Of a DNA stretch of 33,527 bases, positions 13,301 to 20,853 are shown in pieces. Numbering within the stretch: the stretch's first letter is position 1; each line of letters starts with the position of its first letter. The position numbers and the translations under genes are program-made. The notes beneath the pieces were generated by a model. The model ran no database searches and had not been told where the DNA came from. It worked only from the letters and a program-made list of their open reading frames with translations. The stretch comes from Candidatus Saccharibacteria bacterium (GTDB lineage: Bacteria > Patescibacteriota > Saccharimonadia > Saccharimonadales > DTSZ01), in contig DTSZ01000001.1 in assembly GCA_012965045.1 (NCBI GenBank), positions 876,024 to 909,550 of the forward strand. The letters run 5' to 3'.

Positions 13301-14137
13301 ATGCCGGAATCACAACATAAGCAGCCAACCATAATTGTGCGAGCTGAAATACTCCTAGAGCAGTCGCTCTTGGTAGTTAAGCGTAGTGCGGGTAAAACTC
13401 GGCCGGAAGAATGGGAGCTGCCTGGCGGAAAAATAGATGCTGGAGAGACACTAGAAGAGGCTTTGATGCGTGAACTGCGCGAAGAAGTGAACTGTTCTGT
13501 ATTGCATGCTCAGTATCGGGGTAGTTTTAATTCTCTACAAGACCACGCATTAATTATTGTTTTTTCAGTAACCATCGATAGCGCGGATGACATCAAACTC
13601 AGCGAAGAACACAGTGAGTTTGCCTGGATATCGAAAGATACAGTGAGTGACTATGAATTAACTTCAGATTTTAAGACGTATATCCAAAACAGATTAAACA
13701 CGAAATTTAATGATGACAATAAGTCAACGAAAGAGTCCAAAACACTCCATATTTATACCGACGGGGGATCACGTGGAAATCCTGGCCCTTCGGCGACTGG
13801 CTATGTTGTATATGACGACAACGGTACGTTGATTGATTCAGGTGGAAGCTATCTAGGCGTCACTACAAACAATCAAGCCGAGTATCAAGCCCTGCTTGAG
13901 GCAGCAAAAAAGAGCCATGAATTCTCACCAGAAAAAATTATTTTTAGCCTAGACAGCCAATTGGTTGTTAACCAAATGACCGGTAAGTATAAGATAAAAA
14001 ATAAAGATCTATGGCCAGTGCATGAAGCTATTGTCGAAACGCTGCGTGGTATCGATGTTAATTACACCTATGTTCCGCGAGAGAAGAATAAAGAAGCTGA
14101 CGCAATGGTAAATCAGGTTCTTGACGCAAGAAAATAG
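13301..14137 (+). CDS. Nudix hydrolase - ribonuclease HI fusion
   Basis: 278 residues in two domains. Residues about 8-130 are a Nudix domain with the box beginning GGKIDAGETLEEALM (from 42) and REL.EE following, so the fold should hydrolyse a nucleoside diphosphate derivative, as MutT-like enzymes do. Residues about 148-278 are RNase HI, with the four acidic residues D154 (TDGGSRGNPG), E194 (NNQAEY), D218 (SLDSQL) and D267 (KEADAM). A short polar linker with NDDNKSTKESK joins them. The order and absence of an RNA-binding extension suggest a housekeeping enzyme combining pool cleaning and RNA-DNA hybrid removal, which is inference. AGAGGAG precedes the ATG. A long structured leader lies upstream and the rnpB promoter lies in its last codons. 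Confidence 0.9.
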   Translation: MPESQHKQPTIIVRAEILLEQSLLVVKRSAGKTRPEEWELPGGKIDAGETLEEALMRELREEVNCSVLHAQYRGSFNSLQDHALIIVFSVTIDSADDIKLSEEHSEFAWISKDTVSDYELTSDFKTYIQNRLNTKFNDDNKSTKESKTLHIYTDGGSRGNPGPSATGYVVYDDNGTLIDSGGSYLGVTTNNQAEYQALLEAAKKSHEFSPEKIIFSLDSQLVVNQMTGKYKIKNKDLWPVHEAIVETLRGIDVNYTYVPREKNKEADAMVNQVLDARK

Positions 14138-14145
14138 GATACAAT
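14121..14145 (+). promoter_or_regulatory. Promoter of rnpB inside the end of the RNase HI gene
   Basis: TACAAT at 14140-14145, 6 nt before the first paired base of the RNase P RNA. A TTGACG at 14121-14126 is only 13 bp away, too close for a standard -35. Confidence 0.45.
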
Positions 14146-14151
14146 AGATTG

Positions 14152-14507
14152 TAAGGCTGTAGTTTTGTCGCCCCTCGTCTTTGTGGTTAATCTCGACCAT
14201 GGAGGCGAGGGGAGGAAAGTCCGGGCAGCGCATGAGCATAACAGTTGTTAACGACAACCAAGAGTAATCTTAGGGAAAGTGCCGCAGAAACAATACATCC
14301 CCTGAATACAGGAGATAAAGGTGAAAAGAGTGAGGTAAGAGCTCACAGCATGGTGTGGTGACATACCATGGTGGTAAACCCTGTTAGCTGCAAGACCAAG
14401 TCAAATGGTTGCTCGCCGCAATGACTGAAGTCGCACCGAGCTAGTTAGCAATAGCTAGCCCAGATAGATGGCAATTAAAACAGAACCCGGCTTACACGCA
14501 GCCTTGC
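14152..14507 (+). ncRNA. rnpB: RNase P RNA, bacterial type A-like
   Basis: The catalytic RNA that trims tRNA 5' leaders. The conserved GAGGAAAGTCCGGGC block (CR I, about 14210) and CAGATAGATGGCAATTAAAA with CAGAACCCGGCTTA (CR V, 14461-14494) are present, as is the GGTAAACCC segment in between. The ends pair as P1: AAGGCTG (14153-14159) with CAGCCTT (14499-14505). Ends are placed from this helix and may be off by a few bases. It is convergent with rplT, whose stop is 11 bp away; no terminator is visible. Confidence 0.95.
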
Positions 14508-14517
14508 TTTGAAACTA

Positions 14518-14862
14518 TTATTTAGAAGTTTGTTTTACTAATTCGCTAAAAGCTTTTGGATGTGAAAAAGCAATTTGACTCAGAACTTTTCTATCAAGTT
14601 CGATGTTGCTTTGCTTAAATGCGGCCATAAGCTTTGAGTAGGTTGTGCCGTTTTCACGTGCTGCAGCGTTGATTCGTTGAATCCATAGTCGCCTAAAGTC
14701 ACGTTTGCGGTTTCGTCGGTCTCGATAAGAATACTGCAATGACCGTGTGATTGCTTGTTTTGCTAATTTATACGAACGTCGTCGAGCTTTTTGCATTCCT
14801 TTTGCAGAAGCTTTTACTGATCTGTGTCGTGCTTGTTTAGTTACACCTCGTTTTATTCGCAT
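14518..14862 (-). CDS. rplT: 50S ribosomal protein L20
   Basis: 114 residues, the normal length. The basic N-terminal extension MRIKRGVTKQARHRSVKAS leads into KGMQKARRRSYKLAKQAIT and the globular end with RDFRRLWIQRINAAAREN. In the assembling 50S subunit it binds 23S rRNA and in many bacteria represses its own operon. It is the last gene of infC-rpmI-rplT, 2 bp after rpmI. Confidence 0.97.
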   Translation of the reverse strand: MRIKRGVTKQARHRSVKASAKGMQKARRRSYKLAKQAITRSLQYSYRDRRNRKRDFRRLWIQRINAAARENGTTYSKLMAAFKQSNIELDRKVLSQIAFSHPKAFSELVKQTSK

Positions 14863-14864
14863 GA

Positions 14865-15059
14865 TTATTCTCCTAAGGCTCTCTTTATATGCTTTTCTCT
14901 AGTTGCATGAATAGGGTGTTTCTTGCCATAGGCACGTTTACGGGCTGAGCTCTTTTTGTGCAAAAAGTGGCTCTTATAAGAGTGTTCGCGAAGCAATTTA
15001 CCAGTAGACGTCTTTTTAACGCGCTTCTGAGTTGATTTGTGGGTCTTAATTTTAGGCAT
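14865..15059 (-). CDS. rpmI: 50S ribosomal protein L35
   Basis: 64 residues, beginning [20 protein letters not shown], the conserved L35 start, and ending in a Lys/Arg/His-rich helix with KSSARKR. Its ATG overlaps the infC stop codon by one base (TAATG on the minus strand), so translation is coupled to infC. Confidence 0.97.
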   Translation of the reverse strand: MPKIKTHKSTQKRVKKTSTGKLLREHSYKSHFLHKKSSARKRAYGKKHPIHATREKHIKRALGE

Positions 15060-15565
15060 TATTTACTCCTGATAACCATGGTCATATAGCGGCCTTGCAT
15101 TGCAGGCTTCTGGTCTACATTAACCTCTGTGTCTAACTTATTAATAGCTTTTTCTAGAAGAACTTCACCAAGTTCTTTGTGAGCCATTTCACGTCCTCGA
15201 AAGAATACACTGAGTTTTACCTTGTGTCCACTCTTGAGGAAATCGTTAACTTTTCGCAATTTAACGTCTAGGTCGTGTTCACCTATTTTTAATCCAAACC
15301 GAATCTGTTTTACTTCAGAGTTTCGTTGGTTTTTTCGATTCTTTTGTTGCTCTTTGGTTTTGCGATAATTGTATTTGCCCCAATCTACAATCTTGCAAAC
15401 TGGTGGCTTCGCGTTGGGGGATACCTCTACAAGGTCAAGCCCAGCGTCTTTTGCTCGTTGGAGCGCTTCTGACGTATCAATAATGCCGACTTGCGATCCA
15501 TCATCAGATATAAGTCTAACTTTGTCGACTCGAATCTGCTGATTAATACGTGTTTTTTGGCTAAT
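15059..15565 (-). CDS. infC: Translation initiation factor IF-3, with an AUU start
   Basis: 168 residues when read from ATT at 15563-15565. The first ordinary start codon in frame is a TTG at 15259, which would remove the whole N-terminal domain. The frame upstream of that encodes [20 protein letters not shown] and [20 protein letters not shown], the standard IF3 N-domain, up to an in-frame TGA just before AAGGTATTAATAATT. AAAGG lies 8 nt before the ATT and 5 nt before an ATA, so ATT is preferred. E. coli infC also starts with AUU, the basis of autoregulation, because IF3 discriminates against it. First gene of infC-rpmI-rplT. Confidence 0.92.
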   Translation of the reverse strand: MSQKTRINQQIRVDKVRLISDDGSQVGIIDTSEALQRAKDAGLDLVEVSPNAKPPVCKIVDWGKYNYRKTKEQQKNRKNQRNSEVKQIRFGLKIGEHDLDVKLRKVNDFLKSGHKVKLSVFFRGREMAHKELGEVLLEKAINKLDTEVNVDQKPAMQGRYMTMVIRSK

Positions 15566-15569
15566 TATT

Positions 15570-15633
15570 AATACCTTTCAATTATCAGTTGAAATACTAG
15601 CAAAGAAAACAACAGGGGTCAACAGATTAGATC
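15570..15633 (-). promoter_or_regulatory. infC promoter with inverted repeat
   Basis: On the minus strand TTGACC is followed after 17 bp by TAGTAT and TTCA, the same -10 region as rpmB. The inverted repeat TTTCAA/TTGAAA lies across the start of transcription, its right arm running into the AAAGG ribosome-binding site. The 68 bp between infC and the DUF4446 stop hold only this promoter. Confidence 0.55.
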
Positions 15634-16089
15634 CTATACCAGGGCTTTCTTTAGGGCTTCTGATTCTTCTGAGGATAAGTCGTACTCTGATTTACCACTA
15701 GTAATTGGCTTTGCGTATACCCGTGTTCCTTCTCTGCCGTGGATCGTGGTTAAGATAAATCCATTGTGTTCGCTGTTTAAAATGCATAACGAAAAACTTT
15801 GGTCGCCACCTGTGTCGCGGTACGGATTGAAACGAACAAGACCAACCCGTTTGAGCGATTCGTCTAAAAGGTTTTGATTTGCCTTTTGTATTGCGGTTAA
15901 GGTGTCGGTTCGTTTTTTTAGGTCTTTCTGGCGAAGTTGATGTAATTCAAGTTTGCGAAGTAGCTTTTCAGTGTCGATATCTTCGCCAACAACACGTTGC
16001 AAACGACTATAGATAGTCGATGTTCTATAGAGTGCAGCAGCACTTACTCCTAAGCTAATCAGACAGACAATTAATAGAACAATCATCAT
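15634..16089 (-). CDS. DUF4446 family membrane-anchored protein
   Basis: 151 residues: an N-terminal membrane segment (about 2-22), a coiled-coil-like stretch (about 38-80, rich in Leu, Lys and Gln), and the C-terminal DUF4446 block, VGLVRFNPYRDTGGDQSF followed by HGREGTRVYAKPI. The family is widespread and its function is not known. In other Gram-positive genomes it often sits near chromosome partition genes; here it overlaps comM by 4 bp (ATGA) and is translated with it. Confidence 0.88.
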   Translation of the reverse strand: MMIVLLIVCLISLGVSAAALYRTSTIYSRLQRVVGEDIDTEKLLRKLELHQLRQKDLKKRTDTLTAIQKANQNLLDESLKRVGLVRFNPYRDTGGDQSFSLCILNSEHNGFILTTIHGREGTRVYAKPITSGKSEYDLSSEESEALKKALV

Positions 16090-17591
16090 TCAACCTCTTT
16101 AAATCGATATTGCAGGGCTTCAGCGATGTGGTTTTTGCTTATGGTACGGATATCGTCGAGATCTGCGATCGTCTGCGAGACCTTGAGTGTACGCATATAA
16201 CCGCGCGCCGATAGTTTAAGTGTATCAGCTGCAGAATCTAAAAACTCTTTTGCCTCAGTATCTATAGATAGGTGTGTCTTAAGGTCTTTATTGTTCATAT
16301 GGCTATTGAGTTTGGTGGTGCTATTGAACCGTTTTGATTGAATATCCCGAGCCTTTTTAACATTCGACTGCATAGTCTTTGATTCGTCAGGGCCGGATTT
16401 TCGCAATATTTTTTTGCTTGGAATGCGACCGACTTCAAGCAGAAGGTCGAATCTATCAAGTAATGGCCCTGATAACCGCGATTTATACCGCTCTATTTGG
16501 GCAGCACTACACTTACAGGCTATGTCGGGGTCTGTCAGGTATCCGCATGGACACGGGTTTTTAGTCGCAATAAGCGTAAATCGAGCGGGGAATTGTGTAG
16601 AGCCTTTAGCCCGCGATATTGTTACATGCCCATCTTCAAGCGGTTGGCGGAGTGACTCAACTACGTTCCTGCTAAATTCTGGCAATTCGTCTAAGAACAG
16701 CACCCCATGATTACTCAAGCTAACTTCACCTGGTTTTGGATCGCTGCCGCCGCCAATTAAGGAAATAGCGCTGGCAGTATGATGCGGTGCCCGAAACGGA
16801 CGAGTTCGTACAACTTCGAAGTTGTTTTGAGCAGACATGCTGTGAATCATTGTAGTCTCAACTATTTCTTGTTTGTTCATAGGTGGCAGTATGCCCCCGA
16901 AGGCTCGTGCCAACATGGTTTTCCCGCTACCCGGCGGCCCATTCATTAGTACGTTGTGTCCACCGGCAGCAGCGATTTGCAAGGCGCGTTTTGCTTGGTC
17001 TTGATCGGATATTTCGCCCATGTCCAAAATTGAGGGGTCATTTAATTGCGATGAAGGCACAGATTGATTGGTTCGGAGCTTTTCTTCACCGATCAAGACT
17101 CGATAGAGTTGTTTGAGGTTTGTTGGAGCGTAAATTGAGGCATCTTTGATAAGTTGAGCTTCGGCAAGGTTTTTTGGACTTACAACAACCGTATAGCCAA
17201 GCGCATGCAGGCGCTTAACGTGGCTAAGCACCCCAAAGATCGGCCGTAGACTACCATCAAGCCCCAGTTCGCTGCAGAAAGCTAGCTTAGCGGCTGCAGA
17301 CTGAGTTACTTGCCCAGAGGATATGAGAAGCGCCACTGCAATCGCTAAATCATAGCCTGTGCCGCTTTTTGGCAAGTTGGCTGGAGCAAGATTTATAGTG
17401 AATTTTTTCGCCGGTAAGTTTAAGCCACTGTTTTTTATAGCACTTCTGACTCGATCTTTCGCCTCATCAACAGATTTACTCGCTAAACCAACTATAACTA
17501 TCGAGGGCAGGGAGTTTGCAGCGTCACACTCTACTTCTACTAATTCACTAGAGAATCCATAAATTGAAGCGGAGTGCACTTTGGACAACAT
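16086..17591 (-). CDS. comM: ComM / YifB family AAA+ ATPase (Mg-chelatase-like)
   Basis: 501 residues, the full family length. An N-terminal Lon-like domain (about 1-165) begins MLSKVHSASIYGF. The AAA+ module has Walker A GPPGSGKT (218-225), Walker B GVLFLDELPEF (D301, E302) and RAPHHTASAISLIGGG in between. A cysteine cluster NPCPCGY with CKCS follows, and the C-terminal Mg-chelatase domain ends YRFKE. ComM of Vibrio is a branch-migration helicase that aids integration of transformed DNA, which would fit the pilus genes at the window start. A TGTTATTCT extended -10 ends 10 nt before the ATG, so the mRNA should be almost leaderless. Confidence 0.95.
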   Translation of the reverse strand: MLSKVHSASIYGFSSELVEVECDAANSLPSIVIVGLASKSVDEAKDRVRSAIKNSGLNLPAKKFTINLAPANLPKSGTGYDLAIAVALLISSGQVTQSAAAKLAFCSELGLDGSLRPIFGVLSHVKRLHALGYTVVVSPKNLAEAQLIKDASIYAPTNLKQLYRVLIGEEKLRTNQSVPSSQLNDPSILDMGEISDQDQAKRALQIAAAGGHNVLMNGPPGSGKTMLARAFGGILPPMNKQEIVETTMIHSMSAQNNFEVVRTRPFRAPHHTASAISLIGGGSDPKPGEVSLSNHGVLFLDELPEFSRNVVESLRQPLEDGHVTISRAKGSTQFPARFTLIATKNPCPCGYLTDPDIACKCSAAQIERYKSRLSGPLLDRFDLLLEVGRIPSKKILRKSGPDESKTMQSNVKKARDIQSKRFNSTTKLNSHMNNKDLKTHLSIDTEAKEFLDSAADTLKLSARGYMRTLKVSQTIADLDDIRTISKNHIAEALQYRFKEVE

Positions 17592-17601
17592 GATAGTACA
17601 T

Positions 17602-17610
17602 AGAATAACA
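17602..17610 (-). promoter_or_regulatory. Extended -10 promoter of comM (near leaderless)
   Basis: TGTTATTCT on the minus strand, ending 10 nt before the ATG at 17589-17591, with no Shine-Dalgarno in between. Confidence 0.45.
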
Positions 17611-17717
17611 GATGGTTGCCCTTATGTTTTTTAGCAGCAATAAAGATATGGCAAACAAGTCGCTATTTCGACCTATCTATACATGGTCTACCACTACAGG
17701 CATATATTGACATTTTA

Positions 17718-17726
17718 TGATATAAT
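17718..17726 (+). promoter_or_regulatory. Extended -10 promoter of the tmRNA
   Basis: TGATATAAT, ending 9 nt before the first acceptor base of the tmRNA. TTGACA at 17707-17712 is only 8 bp upstream of the TATAAT and cannot be its -35. Confidence 0.6.
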
Positions 17727-17735
17727 TATGTTAAC

Positions 17736-18124
17736 GGGGCTGTATTGCTTTGACGTTGAAAGTTAACATTCTAATTGGCAAGTCGTCTGATTTGGCGTTA
17801 CCGAATCAACCTATAACTGCAAACACATTTGCAAGCAAGGTGCGAGCTTTTGTTGGATCATTCCAACTTAATGCTTCACCTTCATTCGCTTAAGTAAACT
17901 AAGCGACGCTGGGTTTTAAGACACCGATACAAAAATCCGGTGCTATATTTTTCGGTTAAGATTGTTTGTTCTGACAATGCAAATAATTCGAAAATCGTAT
18001 GTCTAGACGAGTCGGCATTTTGGTTTTTTTAAAGCCGATCGTTGAAGGTATTAAAGAGCCTAAGCTTGTAGAGGATTAGAATGTTTTTCAAACGGACCGG
18101 GGCTCATACCCCGCAGCTCCACCA
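17736..18124 (+). ncRNA. ssrA: Transfer-messenger RNA (tmRNA)
   Basis: The RNA that rescues stalled ribosomes and tags their products. GGGGCTG (17736-17742) pairs with CAGCTCC (18114-18120, one G-U) as acceptor stem, followed by discriminator A and encoded CCA (18122-18124). The T-arm loop region is CGGGG-CTCATAC-CCCG. The tag frame starts with GCA at 17819 after CTATAACT and runs 24 codons to TAA at 17891; the peptide begins ANTFASKVRA and ends ASPSFA. It is longer than the 10-residue E. coli tag and does not end in the usual ALAA. Several pseudoknot-like inverted repeats follow. smpB lies 221 bp downstream on the other strand. Confidence 0.95.
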
Positions 18125-18151
18125 CGTTGATTTCGTATTTTAAATGAATGT

Positions 18152-18181
18152 AAAAAGAGCGCTTCGCTGAGCGCTCTTTTT
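18152..18181 (+). terminator. Intrinsic terminator of the tmRNA
   Basis: AAAAAGAGCGC pairs with GCGCTCTTTTT around an 8-nt loop, 27 nt after the CCA. The long T and A runs on both sides could stop both strands. The following 164 bp up to smpB hold nothing else I recognise. Confidence 0.88.
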
Positions 18182-18345
18182 GTTCGTAAATTAAAACAAC
18201 GGCTCACGAGTAGCCGTTGTTAGGTGGTATGTAACCGTTTTTGTTTTTGAGCACTATTTTTATTCAAGTGCTATATACATCTTAAATAAGCATAAGCCCC
18301 TCTGTCAATAAACATTGAACACAAAAATTATGTACATGTGGATAA

Positions 18346-18792
18346 CTATTGTCGGCCGGAGCGTTTTATAGCTTGGTTTTTTCGACGAGCATCATCTTTT
18401 TTTTGTAGGCTTTGTCGTTTGTCATATTGTTTTTTTGGCTTGCCGATGCCGATTAATAATTTAATAAAATTGCCTTTGGTTTGGATTTTTATCGGCACGA
18501 TCGAATTGCCATTTTGTTTTTTCGCTTGCAGGTTTTTTAACTCCCGGGCTTGCAATAAAAGTTTTCTATTGCGGTCTGGATCATGGTTATTTTGGGCGTT
18601 TGAAAACTCAGGAATGAACGCGCCGACCAACCATAGCTCGCCTTTATTGAAGTTGCAGTATGTGCCTTTTATAGAAGCTCGTCCGCCGCGTATTGACTTC
18701 ACTTCAGTGCCAGTCAAGGCAAGACCGGCTAGCACGGTTTCTTCAATCGCGTAGTCATAATTTGCTCGTGGGTTTTTTGATAAAACTGACAT
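18346..18792 (-). CDS. smpB: SsrA-binding protein SmpB
   Basis: 148 residues, the usual size. The OB-fold core includes NYDYAIEETVLAGLALTGTE, VKSIRGGRASIKGTYC and GELWLVGAFIPEF; the C-terminus is basic (KKQYDKRQSLQKKDDARRKN), the tail that enters the mRNA channel. It binds tmRNA and brings it to stalled ribosomes; the tmRNA gene is adjacent, in convergent orientation. A TATACT -10 (18803-18808, minus strand) ends 10 nt before the ATG and there is no Shine-Dalgarno. Confidence 0.96.
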   Translation of the reverse strand: MSVLSKNPRANYDYAIEETVLAGLALTGTEVKSIRGGRASIKGTYCNFNKGELWLVGAFIPEFSNAQNNHDPDRNRKLLLQARELKNLQAKKQNGNSIVPIKIQTKGNFIKLLIGIGKPKKQYDKRQSLQKKDDARRKNQAIKRSGRQ

Positions 18793-18802
18793 AATAATAA
18801 GT

Positions 18803-18826
18803 AGTATAACGTTGTTGAGGTATAAT
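18803..18826. promoter_or_regulatory. Divergent, nearly overlapping promoters of smpB and argS
   Basis: Minus strand: TATACT (18803-18808), 10 nt before the smpB ATG. Plus strand: TATAAT (18821-18826), 7 nt before the argS ATG at 18834. Only 12 bp separate the two -10 boxes and the start codons are 41 bp apart, so polymerases on the two promoters should exclude each other. Both mRNAs should have little or no 5' leader. Confidence 0.6.
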
Positions 18827-18833
18827 TGCCTGC

Positions 18834-20564
18834 ATGATACGACAAGATCTACAAAACATTCTCCGGGATGCGCTTAATCAGCTGGAATACACACCAGATG
18901 AAATAGAGGTGGAACTGACTGACCCTAAATTTGGGGACGCATCTACTAATGTGGCAATGAGATTGGCAGGAACAGTCGATATGCCACCGCGCGTAGTAGC
19001 TGAACAGATTGTAGATGTACTTAATTCCAATAAACCTCCATATTTGAGTGCCATCAGTGTGGCTGGCCCGGGGTTTATTAATTTTTACCTTACAGACAAA
19101 AGTTTGTTTGATAGGGCAGATGTAGGCGCTGTCTTGCAAGACCACAAGCCGTATACCGGTAAAACCTTCGTTGTTGAGTATTCTGACCCAAATCCATTCA
19201 AAGCACTTCATGCCGGTCATCTGTACACGACGCTGGTCGGTAATGCCATCGGTAACCTATATGAAACAGCAGGAGCTAAGGTCTACAGAGTGAATTTTGG
19301 CGGTGATGTGGGCTTGCACGTAGCCCGTGCGATGTGGGGAATTGTGCATCACGGGTCAGAGGGTTCAATGGATGAGGCGGCTGGCTTACAGTATTCAAAG
19401 CAATGCGTAGATTTAAGTGAGGCGGAGCGGGCTCAGATTGTGGCTGGGCACTACGTAGCGGCAACCGCAGCCTACGAAACGAACGATGTGGCTAAGAATC
19501 AGATAATTAGCTTCAATAAACGTGTGTATAAACTGCACGAAGATCAGGATAAAACCAGCGACTTCGCACAAATATACTGGATGTGGCGAGAATGGAGCTA
19601 TGATTACTTTAAAACATTCTATGAAGCAATTAATGTAGCACCATTCGATAAGTACTATCCAGAAAGTGACACAACTCAATTAGGGCTTAAAACAGTCAAA
19701 GAACAATTGAAAAAAGGGGTCTACGAAGACAGCGACGGTGCTGTTGTTTTTAGAGGTGAAGATTATGGTCTGCATACACGGGTTTTCATTAACTCAGAAG
19801 GCCTACCGACATATGAAACTAAAGATGTAGGACTCTCACTCCACAAGTGGCAGGACTATAAATTTGATACTTCGGTAATTATTACTGGGAATGACATTGT
19901 TGAGTACATGAAGGTAGTTCTAAAGAGTATTGAACAGTTTAATCCCAGCCTAAGTTCACGAACTGTTCATTTAACGCACGGTCAGGTAAAGCTTGTGGGT
20001 GGTAAAAAAATGAGTTCACGGACTGGAAACGTCTTGTTAGCGCACGACGTTCTCGAAGCAGCCACAGTAGCTGCTGGCGTGAACTCTAAGAATAAAGTAG
20101 CGGCCGATGTAAAAAAAATAGCGTACAACGCTGTTAAATACGCTTTTTTAAAGCAAGCAATTGGCGGAGATATAGCCTATAGCCCGACAGAATCACTTGC
20201 CTTGACGGGTAATTCATCTGTGTATCTTCAGTACACATATGCTCGGGCACTAAGTGTGCTAGAAAAAGTGACTACCGTGGAAGATACTCCATTTGACGTT
20301 GATTTAGAACAAGCTGAGAGAAACCTCCTGCGCGTCATTAGCCAATATGGTGACACAGTTGAGGATGCAGTGAATAACGTCGCTCCGCAAGTCGTTTGTC
20401 AGTACGCATTTACACTATGTCAAACATTCAATGTTTTTTATGAAAAAAATAAAGTTGTTGGTTCAGACCGGGAAGCATTACGCGCTGAAATACTTAAAAA
20501 ATTTACTCAAACAATGGACCATATATTTACTATTTTAGGACTTGAAAAACTTCGTAAACTGTAA
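18834..20564 (+). CDS. argS: Arginyl-tRNA synthetase
   Basis: 576 residues, full length. The class I signatures are HAGH (126-129, the HIGH motif) after SDPNPFKAL, and KMSSR (392-396, the KMSKS loop). The N-terminal add-1 domain (about 1-110) contacts the tRNA D-loop and the helical anticodon-binding domain occupies about 440-576, with SVYLQYTYARALSVL. It charges the tRNA-Arg, among others, found at 3.7 kb. The ATG lies 7 nt after TATAAT, so the message is expected to be leaderless. Confidence 0.96.
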   Translation: MIRQDLQNILRDALNQLEYTPDEIEVELTDPKFGDASTNVAMRLAGTVDMPPRVVAEQIVDVLNSNKPPYLSAISVAGPGFINFYLTDKSLFDRADVGAVLQDHKPYTGKTFVVEYSDPNPFKALHAGHLYTTLVGNAIGNLYETAGAKVYRVNFGGDVGLHVARAMWGIVHHGSEGSMDEAAGLQYSKQCVDLSEAERAQIVAGHYVAATAAYETNDVAKNQIISFNKRVYKLHEDQDKTSDFAQIYWMWREWSYDYFKTFYEAINVAPFDKYYPESDTTQLGLKTVKEQLKKGVYEDSDGAVVFRGEDYGLHTRVFINSEGLPTYETKDVGLSLHKWQDYKFDTSVIITGNDIVEYMKVVLKSIEQFNPSLSSRTVHLTHGQVKLVGGKKMSSRTGNVLLAHDVLEAATVAAGVNSKNKVAADVKKIAYNAVKYAFLKQAIGGDIAYSPTESLALTGNSSVYLQYTYARALSVLEKVTTVEDTPFDVDLEQAERNLLRVISQYGDTVEDAVNNVAPQVVCQYAFTLCQTFNVFYEKNKVVGSDREALRAEILKKFTQTMDHIFTILGLEKLRKL

Positions 20565-20665
20565 CAAAACGAAATTTTTGTACTTTTAAGGTATAAATAA
20601 CAACATAGATTAGCCACAAATAACACCTCAAAAAGTATTAACAACAACAAAAATTTATAAAATTA

Positions 20666-20694
20666 TTGACATAAGCTATATATAGTGCTAAAGT
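20666..20694 (+). promoter_or_regulatory. Strong promoter of a candidate small RNA
   Basis: A perfect TTGACA (20666-20671), a 17-bp spacer and TAAAGT (20689-20694) with TGC before it. It is the only perfect -35 at ideal spacing that I noticed in the window. Confidence 0.65.
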
Positions 20695-20700
20695 TTATTC

Positions 20701-20830
20701 ACGATCAAATAACAAAAAAGATCGAAACAAAAAACGCTCTGAAAAGCTAATAGCTTCAAAGAGCGGTCAGTCAAAAGGGTAACAAGCGCTATGATGGGCA
20801 TGAGCGGATTTGTTGCCCTTTATTTATTTA
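20701..20830 (+). ncRNA. Candidate small RNA with own promoter and terminator
   Basis: The roughly 130 nt after the promoter hold three hairpins separated by A-rich single strands. They are CGATC/GATCG (20702-20706 with 20720-20724), CGCTCT/AGAGCG enclosing AAGCT/AGCTT (20735-20765), and a 12-bp stem (20774-20785 with 20810-20821) followed by ATTTATTT. No gene of ordinary size fits. A 15-codon frame (20791-20838) runs through the terminator and is probably chance. Family unknown. It could instead be a leader with attenuator for the membrane protein gene at 20854, 16 bp after the small frame. Confidence 0.55.
20774..20829 (+). terminator. Terminator of the candidate small RNA
   Basis: AAAGGGTAACAA pairs with TTGTTGCCCTTT (one U-G), with an inner CGCT/AGCG, and the stem leads into TTTATTTATTT. 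Confidence 0.7.
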
Positions 20831-20853
20831 CGACCTAAACTCAGAGTGTACCT

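Noticed and set aside
17707-17726. TTGACA as -35 of the tmRNA promoter
   Set aside because: Only 8 bp separate it from TATAAT; the extended -10 TGATATAAT is sufficient.
20791-20838. 15-codon frame inside the small-RNA terminator
   Set aside because: It coincides with the terminator stem and its T run, and any ribosome-binding site is poorly placed.
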